A stretch of DNA of 64,000 nucleotides from Magnolia sinica (GCF_029962835.1 NC_080584.1:78892862-78956861); one strand, 5' to 3'. Counted from the first letter of the stretch, positions 12,413 through 23,830 are shown. Notes: generated by a model from the letters alone, not told the origin. Program-made: numbers and translations.

Positions 12413-12913
12413 TGTGGTCGGTGCTCTGTGGGCCCCACCATAATGTATGTGTTTCATCCATTCCGTTCATTCATTTTTACAGATCATTTTAGTGATTGTT
12501 TCCAAAAATAAGAGGGATGTGAATCTCAGGTGGACCACACCACAGGATAACAATAGTGATTGGATATCCACCATTAAAATCCTCCTAAGGCCCACTGTAC
12601 TGCTTATTTTACATTAATTTGTTGATTAGGTTATACAAGCCAAGATGAAGGGAAAATACAAAGATCAGCTTGATCCAAAACTTTTATTTCCCCCAAAAGG
12701 TTTTTAAATGGTTGATCCTCATTCAACACTGTTTGTTTCCTGTAATGTGGTCCACTTTTGATTGTGATATATCTCATTTTTGGTCTCATTCTATTAAATG
12801 ATCTAGAAAAATAGATGGACGGAATGGATGAAACACATACATCATTGTGGCGCCCACAGAGAACCAACCACCAGCCATTGGCTGATGGCAGGGGAAGTAG
12901 CCAATCCGTTTCC
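12413..12913. mobile_element. MITE, left end deleted (copy 1 partner of 33760-34304)
   Basis: The right end is CCAATCCGTTTCC followed by GATTCTTCT, identical to the right end and target duplication of the intact partner in copy 2. The left end and about 290 bp outside it are deleted here: homology jumps at about 12410 from AATAAGTAC to the internal GGTCGGTGCTCTGTGGG. Confidence 0.8.
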
Positions 12914-12941
12914 GATTCTTCTGTGATGAGCTGATAAACCT

Positions 12942-13463
12942 GGACGCGGATTTCAGGAAGTTCCTGCCCAAGGATGCTGGGTGGGGCCCACTGATATGTT
13001 TGTGTGCAATCTACCCCATACATCCTTTTCGAGAGATAATTTTAGGACGTACGATCAAAAAATAGATGTATCAAGCACTCAACTGGGCCACACGAGATGA
13101 AGTAGTTGTTATTCAGTGAGCACCATTGAAACATTTTTATGGCCATAAAATTTCTGTATCAGGATATATTTTTAGTGTTTTCACTTCATCCAATATGTAA
13201 TGACCTTATAAACGGTTTGGATTGCATATAAACATCAAGGTGGGGTCCAGGAAGGTTTCAACGGTGGGAATTTCTTTCCCCTATTTTCCCTCTCGTGTGA
13301 CCCCTTTGAGTCTTGTATCCACCTCATTTTTGGTATAACGTCCTAAAATGTGCTCGCAAAACGGATGAACGGAATAAATTTCTCACATACATTGCACTGG
13401 GCCCCACCCGGCATGGTTGCGCAGGAACTTCCTGCTAAAGGCTTTCGCAGGAAATCCTCGTCC
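12942..13463. mobile_element. MULE-type MITE present only in copy 1
   Basis: 522 bp, with terminal inverted repeats GGACGCGGATTTC and GAAATCCTCGTCC. It is flanked by a perfect 9-bp duplication GATAAACCT (12933-12941 and 13464-13472). The matching place in copy 2 (34328-34336) holds a single GATAAACCT and no element. A 9-bp duplication is typical of the Mutator superfamily. There is no coding capacity. The interior has the GTGGGGCCCAC core of the family. Confidence 0.93.
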
Positions 13464-13509
13464 GATAAACCTTACTGACATCGTACACGTGTCAAGTGGG
13501 TGAATGGGG

Positions 13510-13830
13510 AAGTACTAGTCAGCTTGGTTGAGTCGACCAGAGCCCACCCTTACCTACCTCAAGAGGACCCAAACATGCAAACCAAACCGAATTCCAAGCC
13601 AAGGTCCCAACCCAAACTTCTTCACCCTCAACATAAACTGGCACAACCAAACGCAAACACGTGATTGTCCCTGACCCGGCCTGAATTTGATTGACCTGAA
13701 AATTCACCTGAACGCAATTCCCAGACCTTGACAACCCGCCCAACCCAGCTGGAACTCAGGTTTGGTCAATCGGTTTCGGGTCAACCCGAACTCATGTTGC
13801 ATCCTTGCTCCGGCTCATCCTGTAGACTTA
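13510..13830. repeat. GGGTTGGGTCAA-type inverted repeat
   Basis: Sequence rich in AACCCAACC/GGGTCAACCCG words at both ends (a GGTTGAGTCGACC-like start, a GGGTCAACCCGAAC end). The match in copy 2 is 34360-34680. It is probably another small element; ends and target duplication are not resolved. Confidence 0.4.
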
Positions 13831-14062
13831 CAAAAACTAGTGCTGAGATTTTAGAGAGCCCTGATACGCCAACTACCACCTCACAACGTGCCTCCGGTGG
13901 GCCCCACCACGAGGATGACCTGGTGCAAAAAACATGGTGGTCCACTCATTAAATGTATCATGCTTCCATATTCAATGTATAGAGTGGACCGGCCTGCTTT
14001 AGGGCCAGATTATCAAAACAGTGGGTCCCACCTACTGAAGGCTCAGATGTCCCACATGGGTA

Positions 14063-14598
14063 AGAAACGGATTGGCTACTCCCCTTGCAACTTGCCTGTG
14101 GCTGGTGGTCGGTACTCTGTAGGCCCCAACATCATGTATGTGTTTCATCCATTCCGTTCATGAATTTTTATAGATCATTTTATGGCTTGATCCAAAAAAT
14201 AAGAGGGATATAAATCTGAGGTACACCACACCACAGGAAAACAATAGCGATTGGATATCCACCATTAAAATCCTCCTAAGGCCCACTGTACTGTTTATTT
14301 GACATCCAATATGTTGATTAGGTCATAAAGACCTAGATTAAGGGAGAAAACAAAGAACAGCTTGATCGAAAACTTTTATGGCCCCCTAAAAATTTTTATG
14401 GTAGGCGTTCATTCAACACTGTTTCCTATAATGTGGTCCACCTGAGATTGGAATATACCTCATTTTGGTATCATAGTCTAAAATGATCTAGAAACATAAA
14501 TGGACAGCATGGATGGAAAACATAAATCATGGTGGGGCCCACAGATCACTGACCATAAGTCATTGGCTGGTGGCAGTGGGAGTAGCCAATCCGTTTCC
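14063..14598. mobile_element. MITE with GAAACGGATTGGCTACTCC ends
   Basis: 536 bp. The left end AGAAACGGATTGGCTACTCC mirrors the right end GGAGTAGCCAATCCGTTTCC. The interior begins and ends with GGTCGGT...GGGCCCCA and its complement. No 9-bp duplication is visible at the flanks. The copy 2 partner (34919-35421) has lost about 46 bp of the left end. Confidence 0.82.
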
Positions 14599-14780
14599 TC
14601 TATAATCGCACTCATCAAGCAATCCTGAAAATCCAAGTAATAGCTGTCAGATGTATGGTTAAGAGTAAGTGACTGGTTGATGAGTGCATCTGAGCTTTCA
14701 GCAGGTAGGACCTACGTGCCAACTGTTACCCATGTGAATACGGATCCTCTCTTTGCGTCTAACAGGAAGTTGTAATCTAA

Positions 14781-15163
14781 GAGCCTGTTTGGCCGGGCAG
14801 ATTGGATGGGATTGGAAGGTAGAACCTGGGATTAGCCAGGCGTGCAGATACGGGATGCTGATCCCTGGATATAGCAATCCAATGGATCTTAAGACAATCC
14901 ACTGACATCAACATCATTACCTTTAAATCCCATCCAATCCTCCCTAATCCCTTCAAAATTACCCAGGACGTGTTTGGTTTGAGGGATTGAAAGGGATTGG
15001 AAGGTTTAATCCCGGGATTGGCCTGGCGTGCCAAACAGACCAGATATAGCAATCCCATAGATCTTGCACCATTCCACCGATGCAGCTACCATTACCTTGA
15101 AATCCGTGCAATCCAATATAATACCATCCAATCCCATCCAATCTGCCCGGCCAAACAGGCCCA
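14781..15163. mobile_element. GGCCTGTTTGG-type MITE
   Basis: The inverted repeat ends are GCCTGTTTGGCCGGGCAG on the left and CTGCCCGGCCAAACAGGC on the right. A second, internal inverted pair starts at GTGTTTGGTTTGAGGGATTG (about 14970). There is no coding capacity. The overlapping open frames on both strands here are products of the palindrome. Superfamily is not determined; no target duplication could be fixed. The copy 2 partner is 35604-35990. Confidence 0.75.
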
Positions 15164-15851
15164 ATTGGACCGTATGACTGTGGAATGCATTGAATTTGCA
15201 TCTCTGACTGAGACGGACCAATCGCTATGTAGCAAAGGAGTAAAAAAGCAGGAAAGTTGTGGTTTTGGCAAACAGAGGATCCGGACTCGATTAGAATATA
15301 GATACCCTCCATCTAAAATGGGACCCACAATTTGGATGGTCCAGATAGCTGTACATCAGTGCCAGTTGTGAGGGGGATGAGACACATCTTTTAAACTCTG
15401 CAAAAAAAACTAACGCAATCCCAACTGCCCACCAGATTTGCAATCTGGATTTTCAATTCAAAGAAACTCAAACAAGAAGAGATCAAAATGATAAAACTCC
15501 AATAGTAATATAAAACACGACAGTATCATGTAGCTGTTATAACCACAGGATTTCAAAGAAACCTATAGCGCGTTTGGATCCTCAATTCAACTGAAACGTG
15601 ATAATCGGTCGATGCAGAACAAGTAACCTAGTTCCATGAGTTCAAGTTGGACCTAAAACAATCTAAACCAAAAATAGGGAACCAACATCTGCTCTGTTCA
15701 ACTGAAATATCACGATTGAATTCAATCGAACATCCAAACGTGGCCTATATACAGACAGAAACTGAAGAAGACAGAGCTTCTATAAGAAACTAATTTCTAC
15801 GCCATGATTTGAATTGGAATTTGAGATGTTGAGGTCTCTCCATGACAATCT

Positions 15852-18323
15852 CTACTCCTTGGAACTTGCTGACGACACGCTTTTGGACCGTGAATTCGTT
15901 GATGAATTGCTCGGCAGTTCAGAGCTTTGAGAAGCCGCCAGTGAAGAGTTGGAGAAGAAAACCACGTTCTGATTTTCTGCGAGAATCTGAAGCGATCTCG
16001 GTACCGGTGGGACGTTTGCTTCCAAAACGCCCTCCAAGATTTGAATAACCTGCCCCATAGACGGCCTGTCATTCTCGTCGTCTTGAATGCACCAGCCTGC
16101 AACTCTGCAAGCTCGACCAAGCTCTTCCATGTTCGCATTTCCCTCCAATCTGTAATCCAACAAGCAATGGATTTCACCATCCATGATTTTTCTCAGAGCC
16201 CAAATCGGGAAAAAGACTGTTTCCCCAACCGCCGATTGCTCTGTATTCCTCCTCCCTGAAATGATCTCGAAAACCATCATCCCATAGCTGTAGACATCGG
16301 CTTTTGGCGTGATTGCCAGGCCTGAAATCCATTCAGGAGCAAGATAGCCTCTTGTTCCTCTCATGGTTGTTAAAACCCGACTGAATTCCCGCCCAACAAG
16401 CTTTGCCAGACCAAAATCAGCCACCTTGGGACAGAACCCACCATCCAGAAGTATGTTTTCTGGCTTAATATCGCAATGTATGATACAGTCTCTGCATTTC
16501 TCATGAAGATAAGATATTCCTCTTGCCGTCGCAATCGCAATCTGATACCTCGTTGGCCAATCCAGGACATTGGAATTCTTACCAAACAGATGAGAATCCA
16601 AAGACCCATTTGGCATGTAATCATAGACAAGCAGCCTTTTAGCCATTTCGGAGCAAAACCCACGAAGGCGGATGAGATTAACGTGTTGGATCGTCCCGAT
16701 TGTGCTAACCTCCGTCCGGAACTGCTTTTCTCCTTGCCGAAGCCCTTCAAGCTTCTTCACTGCCACAGTTGTTTGATCAGGTAAAGTCCCTTTGAAAACA
16801 GAACCGAAACCTCCACCGCCTAATTTCTCTGAGAAGTTCTTCGTTGCCATCTGCAGACTTCGGTAGCTAAATGCAGTCAAAGAGCCTTGAACTGCATCCG
16901 AACATACCATATTCCGTTGCCACCGTCGCCTCCAAATAAAAAACAGAACACTACACAATAGAAAAACAGCTCCTGCAACTGCGCCTACAACAGCCCATGT
17001 AACGGTTCCCTTCCTACTGACCGAAAACTTCATTTCAGAGGGATCAAGACGGAGATGAAGAGTGCCTTCGTCAACATTTCCACCAGACAACTGCTTCAGA
17101 TCTAACAATTCTCCATTCCATATCAAACACCTGCTCTTGAAAGCATAAGCAGTGCAAGAACAGTCATTTAAGCAAGCCAATTCACATTCTCTGTCACTCC
17201 CAACTGCCAAAGATCGATTGTGGTCTGGCAGATTCATGCCGGACAAAGCCCAAAACCTGTCTTTCTCACCATCAAAAGACACATTCCGCCCACACCTCAA
17301 AGGAGTTTTCCTCTTGCACCCACCTGACCAACTACTCCAATTCCAGTCATTCGGAGACTTTGGCTCGAAACCAGGCAAGCACGTACAGAACGACGAGCTC
17401 TCCTCTTTGCAGCTCCCAAAGGCCCCACAAAGAGCATAAACCTTACATTGAGATCTTGGCTGAGACCAGAACAGATTCCATGAATGTGAGTTTTTCAGCC
17501 ATGAAAACTGATGAATTTGGCCTGAAAAACCCATCACGAATCTTGAAAGGATGAAATCATTTCTCACCGAATATGTGAAAAACTTCCTCTCTTTGGTTTC
17601 ATTGAAGCTGAAATCGTATATATAATTCGATGTCATTTCGGGTACTAACCTGAAAATATTTCCATCCCAATCCCCACTAGTCCAGTAATTTCGAGTCCCA
17701 TTCCACGTCAAAAAATACTGCGTGCTTCGGTTCGGGTCTATTGAGAGAGAGAATGGCCCAGGGGCCGGATCTTCAGAGTTCTTCCATGAAGTAAGCCGTT
17801 GGTTTTCCTTCGTCACCTTGTTCAAACCAAGCCACCCTCCAGGCAGCCATGTATGAGTTGGGTGATCAAAGCTCTGCCAGTGCAGGACAGACGGATCCGA
17901 CCGGTCTCTCAGAACTAGATTTCCATTGTCTAGGAGGATCGCAACAGTCGAGTTCAACGGCTTGGATGTTAGATTGGTGGACCAGACTGGAAATTTTGAG
18001 GTGCTGAGGAGGACTAGATTGCCATCTTCTGCAATTGTTAGGATTGAATTGGAGGGATTTGGGAGGGGCTTTTCTCTGTTAGCTACCCAGACAACTGTTT
18101 GTACTGAGATCTGTTTGTACCAGATGCCTATGTAGTAGTTTTGGGATTTGCCTGGTGTGAAGAAACCCAGTTCAAATATCCCGCGTTGGGAGGTTAGGTT
18201 ATGGGGCCAACTAAGATGTTGAGTTGGGGTGATGGAATCTAAACCATTGGAGAGGTGGGCCTTGAGAGAAAGGATGAAGAAGAGGAGGAGAGAGAGAGAT
18301 GGCATGCTTCTTCTAGTATCCAT
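15852..18323 (-). CDS. G-type lectin S-receptor-like Ser/Thr protein kinase (At2g19130-like)
   Basis: An intact, intronless gene of 823 aa, close to the ~830 aa usual for this subfamily. In order: signal peptide (about 1-26), bulb-type mannose-binding lectin (about 35-150), S-locus glycoprotein region (about 200-320) with an EGF-like cysteine stretch (about 291-318), PAN/apple domain with CELACLNDCSC (about 340-420), one transmembrane helix (about 438-462), then the kinase: Gly loop GGGGFGSVFKG (about 500), VAVKK lysine, HCDIKPEN catalytic loop (about 616), DFG (about 634), APEW. The HCD makes it a non-RD kinase, a class often tied to immune signalling. It should sit in the plasma membrane; the ligand is unknown. 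I chose ATG 18323 (G at -3 and +4, followed directly by the signal peptide). ATG 18305 or an upstream in-frame ATG at 18452 are alternatives. The downstream duplicate is broken. Confidence 0.95.
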   Translation of the reverse strand: MDTRRSMPSLSLLLFFILSLKAHLSNGLDSITPTQHLSWPHNLTSQRGIFELGFFTPGKSQNYYIGIWYKQISVQTVVWVANREKPLPNPSNSILTIAEDGNLVLLSTSKFPVWSTNLTSKPLNSTVAILLDNGNLVLRDRSDPSVLHWQSFDHPTHTWLPGGWLGLNKVTKENQRLTSWKNSEDPAPGPFSLSIDPNRSTQYFLTWNGTRNYWTSGDWDGNIFRLVPEMTSNYIYDFSFNETKERKFFTYSVRNDFILSRFVMGFSGQIHQFSWLKNSHSWNLFWSQPRSQCKVYALCGAFGSCKEESSSFCTCLPGFEPKSPNDWNWSSWSGGCKRKTPLRCGRNVSFDGEKDRFWALSGMNLPDHNRSLAVGSDRECELACLNDCSCTAYAFKSRCLIWNGELLDLKQLSGGNVDEGTLHLRLDPSEMKFSVSRKGTVTWAVVGAVAGAVFLLCSVLFFIWRRRWQRNMVCSDAVQGSLTAFSYRSLQMATKNFSEKLGGGGFGSVFKGTLPDQTTVAVKKLEGLRQGEKQFRTEVSTIGTIQHVNLIRLRGFCSEMAKRLLVYDYMPNGSLDSHLFGKNSNVLDWPTRYQIAIATARGISYLHEKCRDCIIHCDIKPENILLDGGFCPKVADFGLAKLVGREFSRVLTTMRGTRGYLAPEWISGLAITPKADVYSYGMMVFEIISGRRNTEQSAVGETVFFPIWALRKIMDGEIHCLLDYRLEGNANMEELGRACRVAGWCIQDDENDRPSMGQVIQILEGVLEANVPPVPRSLQILAENQNVVFFSNSSLAASQSSELPSNSSTNSRSKSVSSASSKE

Positions 18324-19777
18324 GCCTACTGGAACATGCATGGACATGCAAGATATATGTAGGGAGGAGAAGATACGATGAGGTGCTTGGAAGGAGGTTT
18401 CCTGGTATTGAAGTGCGAAGTTAAAATTACTTAAATACCCCTTGGTTACCATGGTTGACTGGTTCTCCAAAGTTCAAATTTTGTGGCTGAAACACCCTTC
18501 TAGACATGGTCAATGTGGAGTTTGTCTTGCCGTGTTGTGCCCGTGTCAAAGTTCTAAAAAACTCGCTGACTCGACTCAGAACTGTCTGAGTCAGATTGAC
18601 TCGGTGAGATTTCAAGCCGAGTCACTGGAAGCCAAGGATTGATGGGTGGTTTTAAGCTGAAATTTGGTGGCTGCAAATAATAATAATAATAATAATTAAA
18701 AAAAAAAAAAAAAAAAAATCATGTTACAAAATACCGAGAATGTCTTATCGTACTTTGCATGTATCAAAGTTAAAAAAATACCTGAAAATTCAATCTCGAG
18801 TCCTTGCATGCATAGTTTTTATATTCACTGGCTTGAGTCAAAACTTGTCTAGATCAACTCAACTCAGTGAGAATTTGAGCCGAGTCGCCAGAAACACCGT
18901 ACTGATTCGCTAGAAAACTCTGTCGTGGATGTGACCTGTGATGGTATATCAATGTATCCCAAGAGACTTTAGCACTCTCTTGCATGTGCGGGGTGGAGCT
19001 ATGCACAGGAACATGTTAGGCGAAGGTGGGCGGAAGGACACTCTTAATTTTCTTGGTCCCTATAGTCGATTCAAAAACCTGTCTCCTCTAATACCATATC
19101 AAATAATCATTTGCTCTAAAAGTTCAAGTTGTTAGACAACGATATATTAATATAAAGGAACTTGAAGATGACTCAACACTAAGTCAAGAAGACTCGTTGA
19201 GTCGACCTGATAGAACTGGAACCGAACAAGGGAAGCAAACCATCCCTACCAGAGGTAAAATGCACTTAAACAGTGCCTTATGTATTGTGCTACTATTAGA
19301 TTTGACGTCGTTAGTATTTCTAATTTATAGTTATTAGATATTGAGTCAACTAAGGTCGAGTCTCAAATTTTGGAACCTTCTTGCATAACATGAGAAATAT
19401 TCAATAATTAAGTTTAAAAAGAAAAAAAGATAAAAGAAAAAACGAAATGGTAATAAATATTAGAAAAAAAGATGGAAGGTTTTGCTTACTTCCCCACCTT
19501 CTTGGGGATGTTCCAAACCCTTTAAATGACACAAGAGGTGATTAATCATCAATCTAAACCATTCATTCATTCACATAACTAGGAGCAAGCCATGGTAACA
19601 GAATCACACCTATATCGGATTAACATAATTATAAAGTTTTGTTTGGTGCTAAGCTAAAGTAGCTTGATCCTCCTAGGAGAGGTTGCCTAGTGGAATATCT
19701 CCCATCAGCTTTAAATTTCAGTCAAAAGAAAGTTTGAATGTAATTGGTGGTAAATGGATGCACATGGATGAAAAGGG
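18324..19777. other. Non-coding 5' flank of the kinase gene
   Basis: Upstream region of the minus-strand kinase, so its promoter should lie in the first few hundred bases; I could not pick a certain TATA box. A (TAA)n run followed by poly-A is at about 18677-18718, largely lost in copy 2. Stretches at 18560-18640 and 18830-18920 are repetitive (CTGACTCG/CGAGTCAC words). No gene is seen. Confidence 0.55.
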
Positions 19778-20199
19778 GCATTTGGTTACTGGTAAATAGT
19801 GGCAATCGGAACCAAAGCGAAATGAAATCCAACAAAATATTGTAAATTGAAATCCTCTAAAAGGGCTGAGATATGAGTGAAATTATTAATATTAGTTGGA
19901 TTTTAAAAAGCGGGCCACTTTTATGGCTCACCCAAGGCTTAGAATTTCTTTAGTTTTTTGCCAAGTATATATTTCGGTGAGCTTATTATGATTATTAGTT
20001 TAAATGTCACATAAACTAATTTGAGAGTATTAAAACAGATTTACTTAATGTATTCCAATTACAGGCATCCAAAAACAACTTTTAAATTCTAGTGTATTCT
20101 AATTGCAAGTATCCAAATACAACTAAATTCACATTAATTCCATTCACCATGTAATTTAGATGTCACTGTATTCCAATTACGAGCATCCAATCAAGCCCT
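19778..20199. repeat. Possible small inverted-repeat element
   Basis: The left end GGGCATTTGGTTACTGG and the right end CCAATCAAGCCCTTAG are imperfect complements. The interior repeats ATTCCAATTACRRGCATCCAA three times (about 20050-20190). There is no coding. Family and boundaries are uncertain. Confidence 0.4.
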
Positions 20200-21720
20200 T
20201 AGTAAGAATGAGATGATATCTATCCGACCAATCATCATTGAATTCTCAAATTTGGAGCTGATTTTGCATGTGGGAGTGTTTAGTGACAAAATTTCTTGTT
20301 GGCAATTTCTCTGTTTAGGAACTTCTGAGATGATTCTCATATTGAGAAGTTTTTCAAGGGTTATTATGCAGGATAAAAAATCTGGCTGAAAATAAAACAG
20401 GACACTTGTGTTTCAAGTGACACTAAAATTCCCAACTCTACAAATGAGTCAAATTGCAACATTAAATTATTCAATAGAGAGATTGATTAGGGAGATGAAC
20501 GCATGCCAGTCAGCAGTACATCTCTTGGTGCTTTTGGACAATCAAAACTTATTAGGCAACAATGCAATTTTCAGTTGTAATGGAATTAAATTTCTTTCTT
20601 AAAAAATTGTAATCTATTTTTCATGAACATGAGGCATACCTGTGTTGAGACACCACAACAAAACGACACGCTGAATGTAAGCCTACATATCTTCTTGAGG
20701 TGGCCGGAAATTCCGGGCTCACCTCTTCTACTATCTTTTCTAGGAGAATGTGTTCTAACTGCCACTTATCTTATCAATCGCATACCTAATACCAACTTAG
20801 CTTTAAAAAAAAAAAACTCTATATAAAATAATATGATACCATGGAAAATTTTAAAAAATAAAATTGATTGATTTTCTCTATTGCATATTCTTTCAATGGA
20901 TAAAATCAAATCCTTAATTGGAGGGGGGAAAATAATACAACTAGAAAACATATTGTTGCCTAATAAAACGGTTGATAAATGGGCCATAATGTAAATGAAG
21001 CTATGGATAAAAAAATTTACAGCTATACCACTTAGCCATTGCATTAGATGTTAAAAAAATGGACAGATTAAAAAAATAAATTAATTAAATTAAATTAAAT
21101 CTTGCGATTTTATTGGGCATGGTCTGTCCAAACGGTGGCCTAACAGATCAACGGTTCTGATTGCATTCTACATGATCCATATATAAGGTGGAGATGCCTC
21201 CCTATCTTCTCTTTAAGGGATAGGAGAAAATGATTTTGACTAATTTAATTTCACCAATATCTCGAGAGACCTCAAGAGAAATTCAAATTCACATCAATAA
21301 GAGATGTGGGGCCATAGATGAATGGTTACCCTCATCGCATCTCTTAGATTTTTGGCCAAAGGCATGATAACTAAGCACAGGCCAAGATGAACTAGTCTTT
21401 GTTCATTGACTCTCCACCGTTCAAATGGTTGTCCTCTTGGTGAGTCCGGATCCTCCGTCTGGTGGTCCCTGTTGTAGATGTCCCACTCCTGGAACAGCTA
21501 GGCATCGGTCCATGTTGAAAATGGGAGAAGTCAGTACGAAGTCTAAGGTTTAACCAATGGTTGTCATTTTTTTATTTTTTTTTCTTCTTCTTCTATTATT
21601 ATTATTATTATTAAAGCCCACAGGATGGACGGTCCGATCTACTGATGATAGATCCGCATGACCAATTGTGATTGGCAAGTTTCCTGATGATCAGGAGTAA
21701 ATTAGGTGCGGCCCTGATCT
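20200..21720. repeat. Third, diverged copy of the segment's left part
   Basis: It matches about 2220-3800 and 23210-24900 at clearly lower identity. Shared landmarks are TCTCAAATTTGGAGCTGATTT, GAAAATAAAAC, a single copy of the ~103-bp repeat unit (about 21046), and GGTGGAGATG. About 540 bp (20490-21030) is inserted relative to the other copies and holds a copia integrase scrap. This indicates an older duplication before the recent one. Confidence 0.75.
20636..20806 (+). pseudogene. Copia integrase fragment
   Basis: The frame reads HTCVETPQQN and later GECVLTATYLINRIPN, both characteristic of the C-terminal part of a Ty1/copia integrase core. The middle is degraded and the rest of the element is absent here. 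It lies in the insertion inside the third segment copy. Confidence 0.7.
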
Positions 21721-21773
21721 TGGTGCCCACCTTGATGTATGTCCTGCATTTCCATTGGCAATCGGTGTTGTGA

Positions 21774-22346
21774 ACAGATATATGTCAAACCCCGGCAAGC
21801 AATAGTGGGAAGTGGTGAAATGGTTACTTCGATACATTTGAGGTATAAAGGAATACGTCTTAACTTTTGAAAAGATAAAGGTAAAGTTAAGACGTATGTG
21901 GATTCAGACTACCGAGGCAGTGTGCATTCTAGAAAGTCAACTTCAGGTTACTAGTTTATATTAACAGGTAGAGCGATTAATTGAATGTCAAAGCTTCAGT
22001 TTGCGGTGGCTTTTTCCACAGCCGAAGCAGAGTATATAGTAGTGACAGAAGTTTTCAAGGAATGTGTTTGGTTAAGAGACATAATAAATCAGTTGGAGCT
22101 TGAGAAGGAAATTGTGCTGGTTAATTGTGACAACAAGAGCACTATTAATTTATCTAAAAACTCTGTTTATCATTCTCGTACTAAACACATTGATATTCAT
22201 CATCATTTTATCCGGTAGGTGCTTGAGGAAGGAGGCATAACTTTGAAGAAGATTTACACCAGCGTGAATCTAGTGGATATACTTACCAAGGTGGTTCCTA
22301 CAAAAAAGTTCAAGTTCTATGTAACTTCTCTGAGCTTGACAATGGC
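21774..22346 (+). pseudogene. Copia RNase H fragment
   Basis: The end of a copia pol: a connection region (MSNPGKQ) with the repair-of-frame stops expected in decay, then RNase H with STAEAEYIVVTEVFKE, CDNKSTINLSKN and HSRTKHIDIHHHFIR, and the tail LVDILTKVVPTKKF. LTR-E follows directly. The recent segmental duplication breakpoint (22292) falls within the last codons. Confidence 0.85.
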
Positions 22347-22354
22347 GTAAAAGT

Positions 22355-23180
22355 AAGATGAAGTATACACGAGAAGCGTTGATGGAGTTATGATAAGAGA
22401 AGAGGACAACACGTTTGATGATTGAAGACATGGTATAGATTGTTATATTTGATGTCTTAAATCGAGTCAGATACACGGCCTGTCGATGTCATCGACAAAC
22501 TGTTCGATGCCACCTTTGATGGCATCGAACAATGCTTGATCTCACCGGAATTTTTCGAATTTTCTCCAATTGGTTGCTAGACATATTGGTATCAATTTTC
22601 AATGACATCGTGGAGTGTTCGATGCCATCGAAGCTAGGTCGATGCGATCTAAGGAATCCAGAATTTCATGTGTCGTCTCTGGACTGTTTTGGCATTAGTT
22701 CGTTGTTATCCAAGTATCTTCGATGCCATCGAAGGTTTAGTGTTGATGACATCGAAGGGTATTCGATGTCATTGATCAGACCGCACTGAATTTCACATAT
22801 TTGGAAATTTGTAAAATTTTGTTTCCGATTTCGTTTGGGATTCTTCCCAAGGCAATATATATAGGTGTAAATGAGATTGAGAGATGTTACTAGAGTTTTA
22901 AATTCGCCCAAGGGGTTTCAAGTTGTGTAGCAATGGTGCGATTCCAGGTTACTCGAATCGGGTAAGCCCTTTCTCTTTGTAATTTCTATTTTTTCATAGT
23001 GTTCATCTGTCGCTTTGTGCCGTGCTTTTTTTATTTTTTTCACAAGGGTATTTTTATGTAAAAATCTTTGTATTCTCTTGTTGCCTGGTTTGTGTAATTG
23101 GATTACTCTCCTAAATTCATCTCTGTGTGCTTTTAATAAATTCCAATCTAATTGGCATTTCACGCCTATTTGAATGTCAG
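22355..23180 (+). repeat. Copia 3' LTR (family E), copy 2
   Basis: Lies just after the RNase H frame, which identifies it as the element's 3' LTR. It has the TCGATGCCATCGA palindrome cluster (about 22484-22775), a TATATATA box at about 22854-22862, and the same U5-like stretch as copy 1. Exact ends are not resolved. Confidence 0.7.
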
Positions 23181-23502
23181 CCGGATGCAGAACCACCGCT
23201 CTAAGTGGGAACGAGATGATAATGGTCGAACTTATCATCATTGGATTCTCAAATTTGGAGCTGATTTGTAGGATTGTTTACTGACAAATTTTCTTCTGGA
23301 CGATTTTTCCATAAAAGAATTTCTCGGAAGGTTCTCAGATTTTGAAGTTTTTCTAGTGATATTATTCAAAAATCTTGCTGAAAATAAAACATGAAACTCA
23401 TGTTTTACATCACATCAAAATTTTCAAATCTACGAATTAGTCAATTTGCTATGTTTTAATAGTACATTTCTACTGACACTGCATGCATTGCATTAGCTGT
23501 TA

Positions 23503-23830
23503 GAAAAATGGACCCCAAAAAAAAAAAAAAAAAAAAACTCAAATCTTGTGATTTTATTAGGCATGGTCTGGCCACACTGGTAAACAGATGAACGGCTCTG
23601 ATTGCCCTGTGCATGAGAAAAATGGACCCAAAAAAAAAAAACTCAAATCTTGTGATTTTATTAGGCATGGTCTGGCCACACTGGTCAACAGATGAACGGC
23701 TCTGATTGCCCTGTGCATGAGAAAAATGGACCCAAAAAAAAAAAAAAAAACTCAAATCTTGTGATTTTATTAGGCATGGTCTGGCCACACTGGTCAACAG
23801 ATGAACGGCTCTGATTGCCCTGTGCATGAT
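23503..23830. repeat. Three-copy 103-114-bp tandem repeat
   Basis: Units start with GAAAAATGGACCC at 23503, 23617 and 23721. Spacing varies because the internal poly-A run varies from about 12 to 19. Copy 1 of the segment has two units and the old third copy has one. The 149-codon minus-strand frame across it, with phenylalanine runs, is the repeat translated. Confidence 0.88.

Larger units (their letters stand above)
1313..19778. repeat. Segmental tandem duplication, copy 1
   Basis: This segment matches 22292-40580 in the same orientation, feature for feature: LTR remnant, tandem repeat, MITEs, nested copia element, receptor kinase. The left edge is sharp: both copies share GGTTCCTACAAAAAAGTT, but what lies upstream differs (unrelated DNA here, a copia RNase H in copy 2). 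The visible right edge is about 19778, because copy 2 is covered there by copia element C. By eye the copies differ by a few percent plus indels, including one MITE present only here and a ~290 bp deletion at about 12410. Confidence 0.92.

Noticed and set aside
14959-15371. Overlapping frames on both strands
   Set aside because: They come from the inverted repeat of a GGCCTGTTTGG-type MITE.
15797-16784. Several open frames on both strands overlapping the kinase domain
   Set aside because: They are other-frame shadows of the receptor-kinase coding sequence, and the same shadows appear at 36623-37610.
18324-18470. Longer kinase N-terminus (872 aa) starting at 18470
   Set aside because: The codon at 18470 is TTG, not ATG, and the extra ~49 residues precede a good signal peptide; family members start at the signal peptide.
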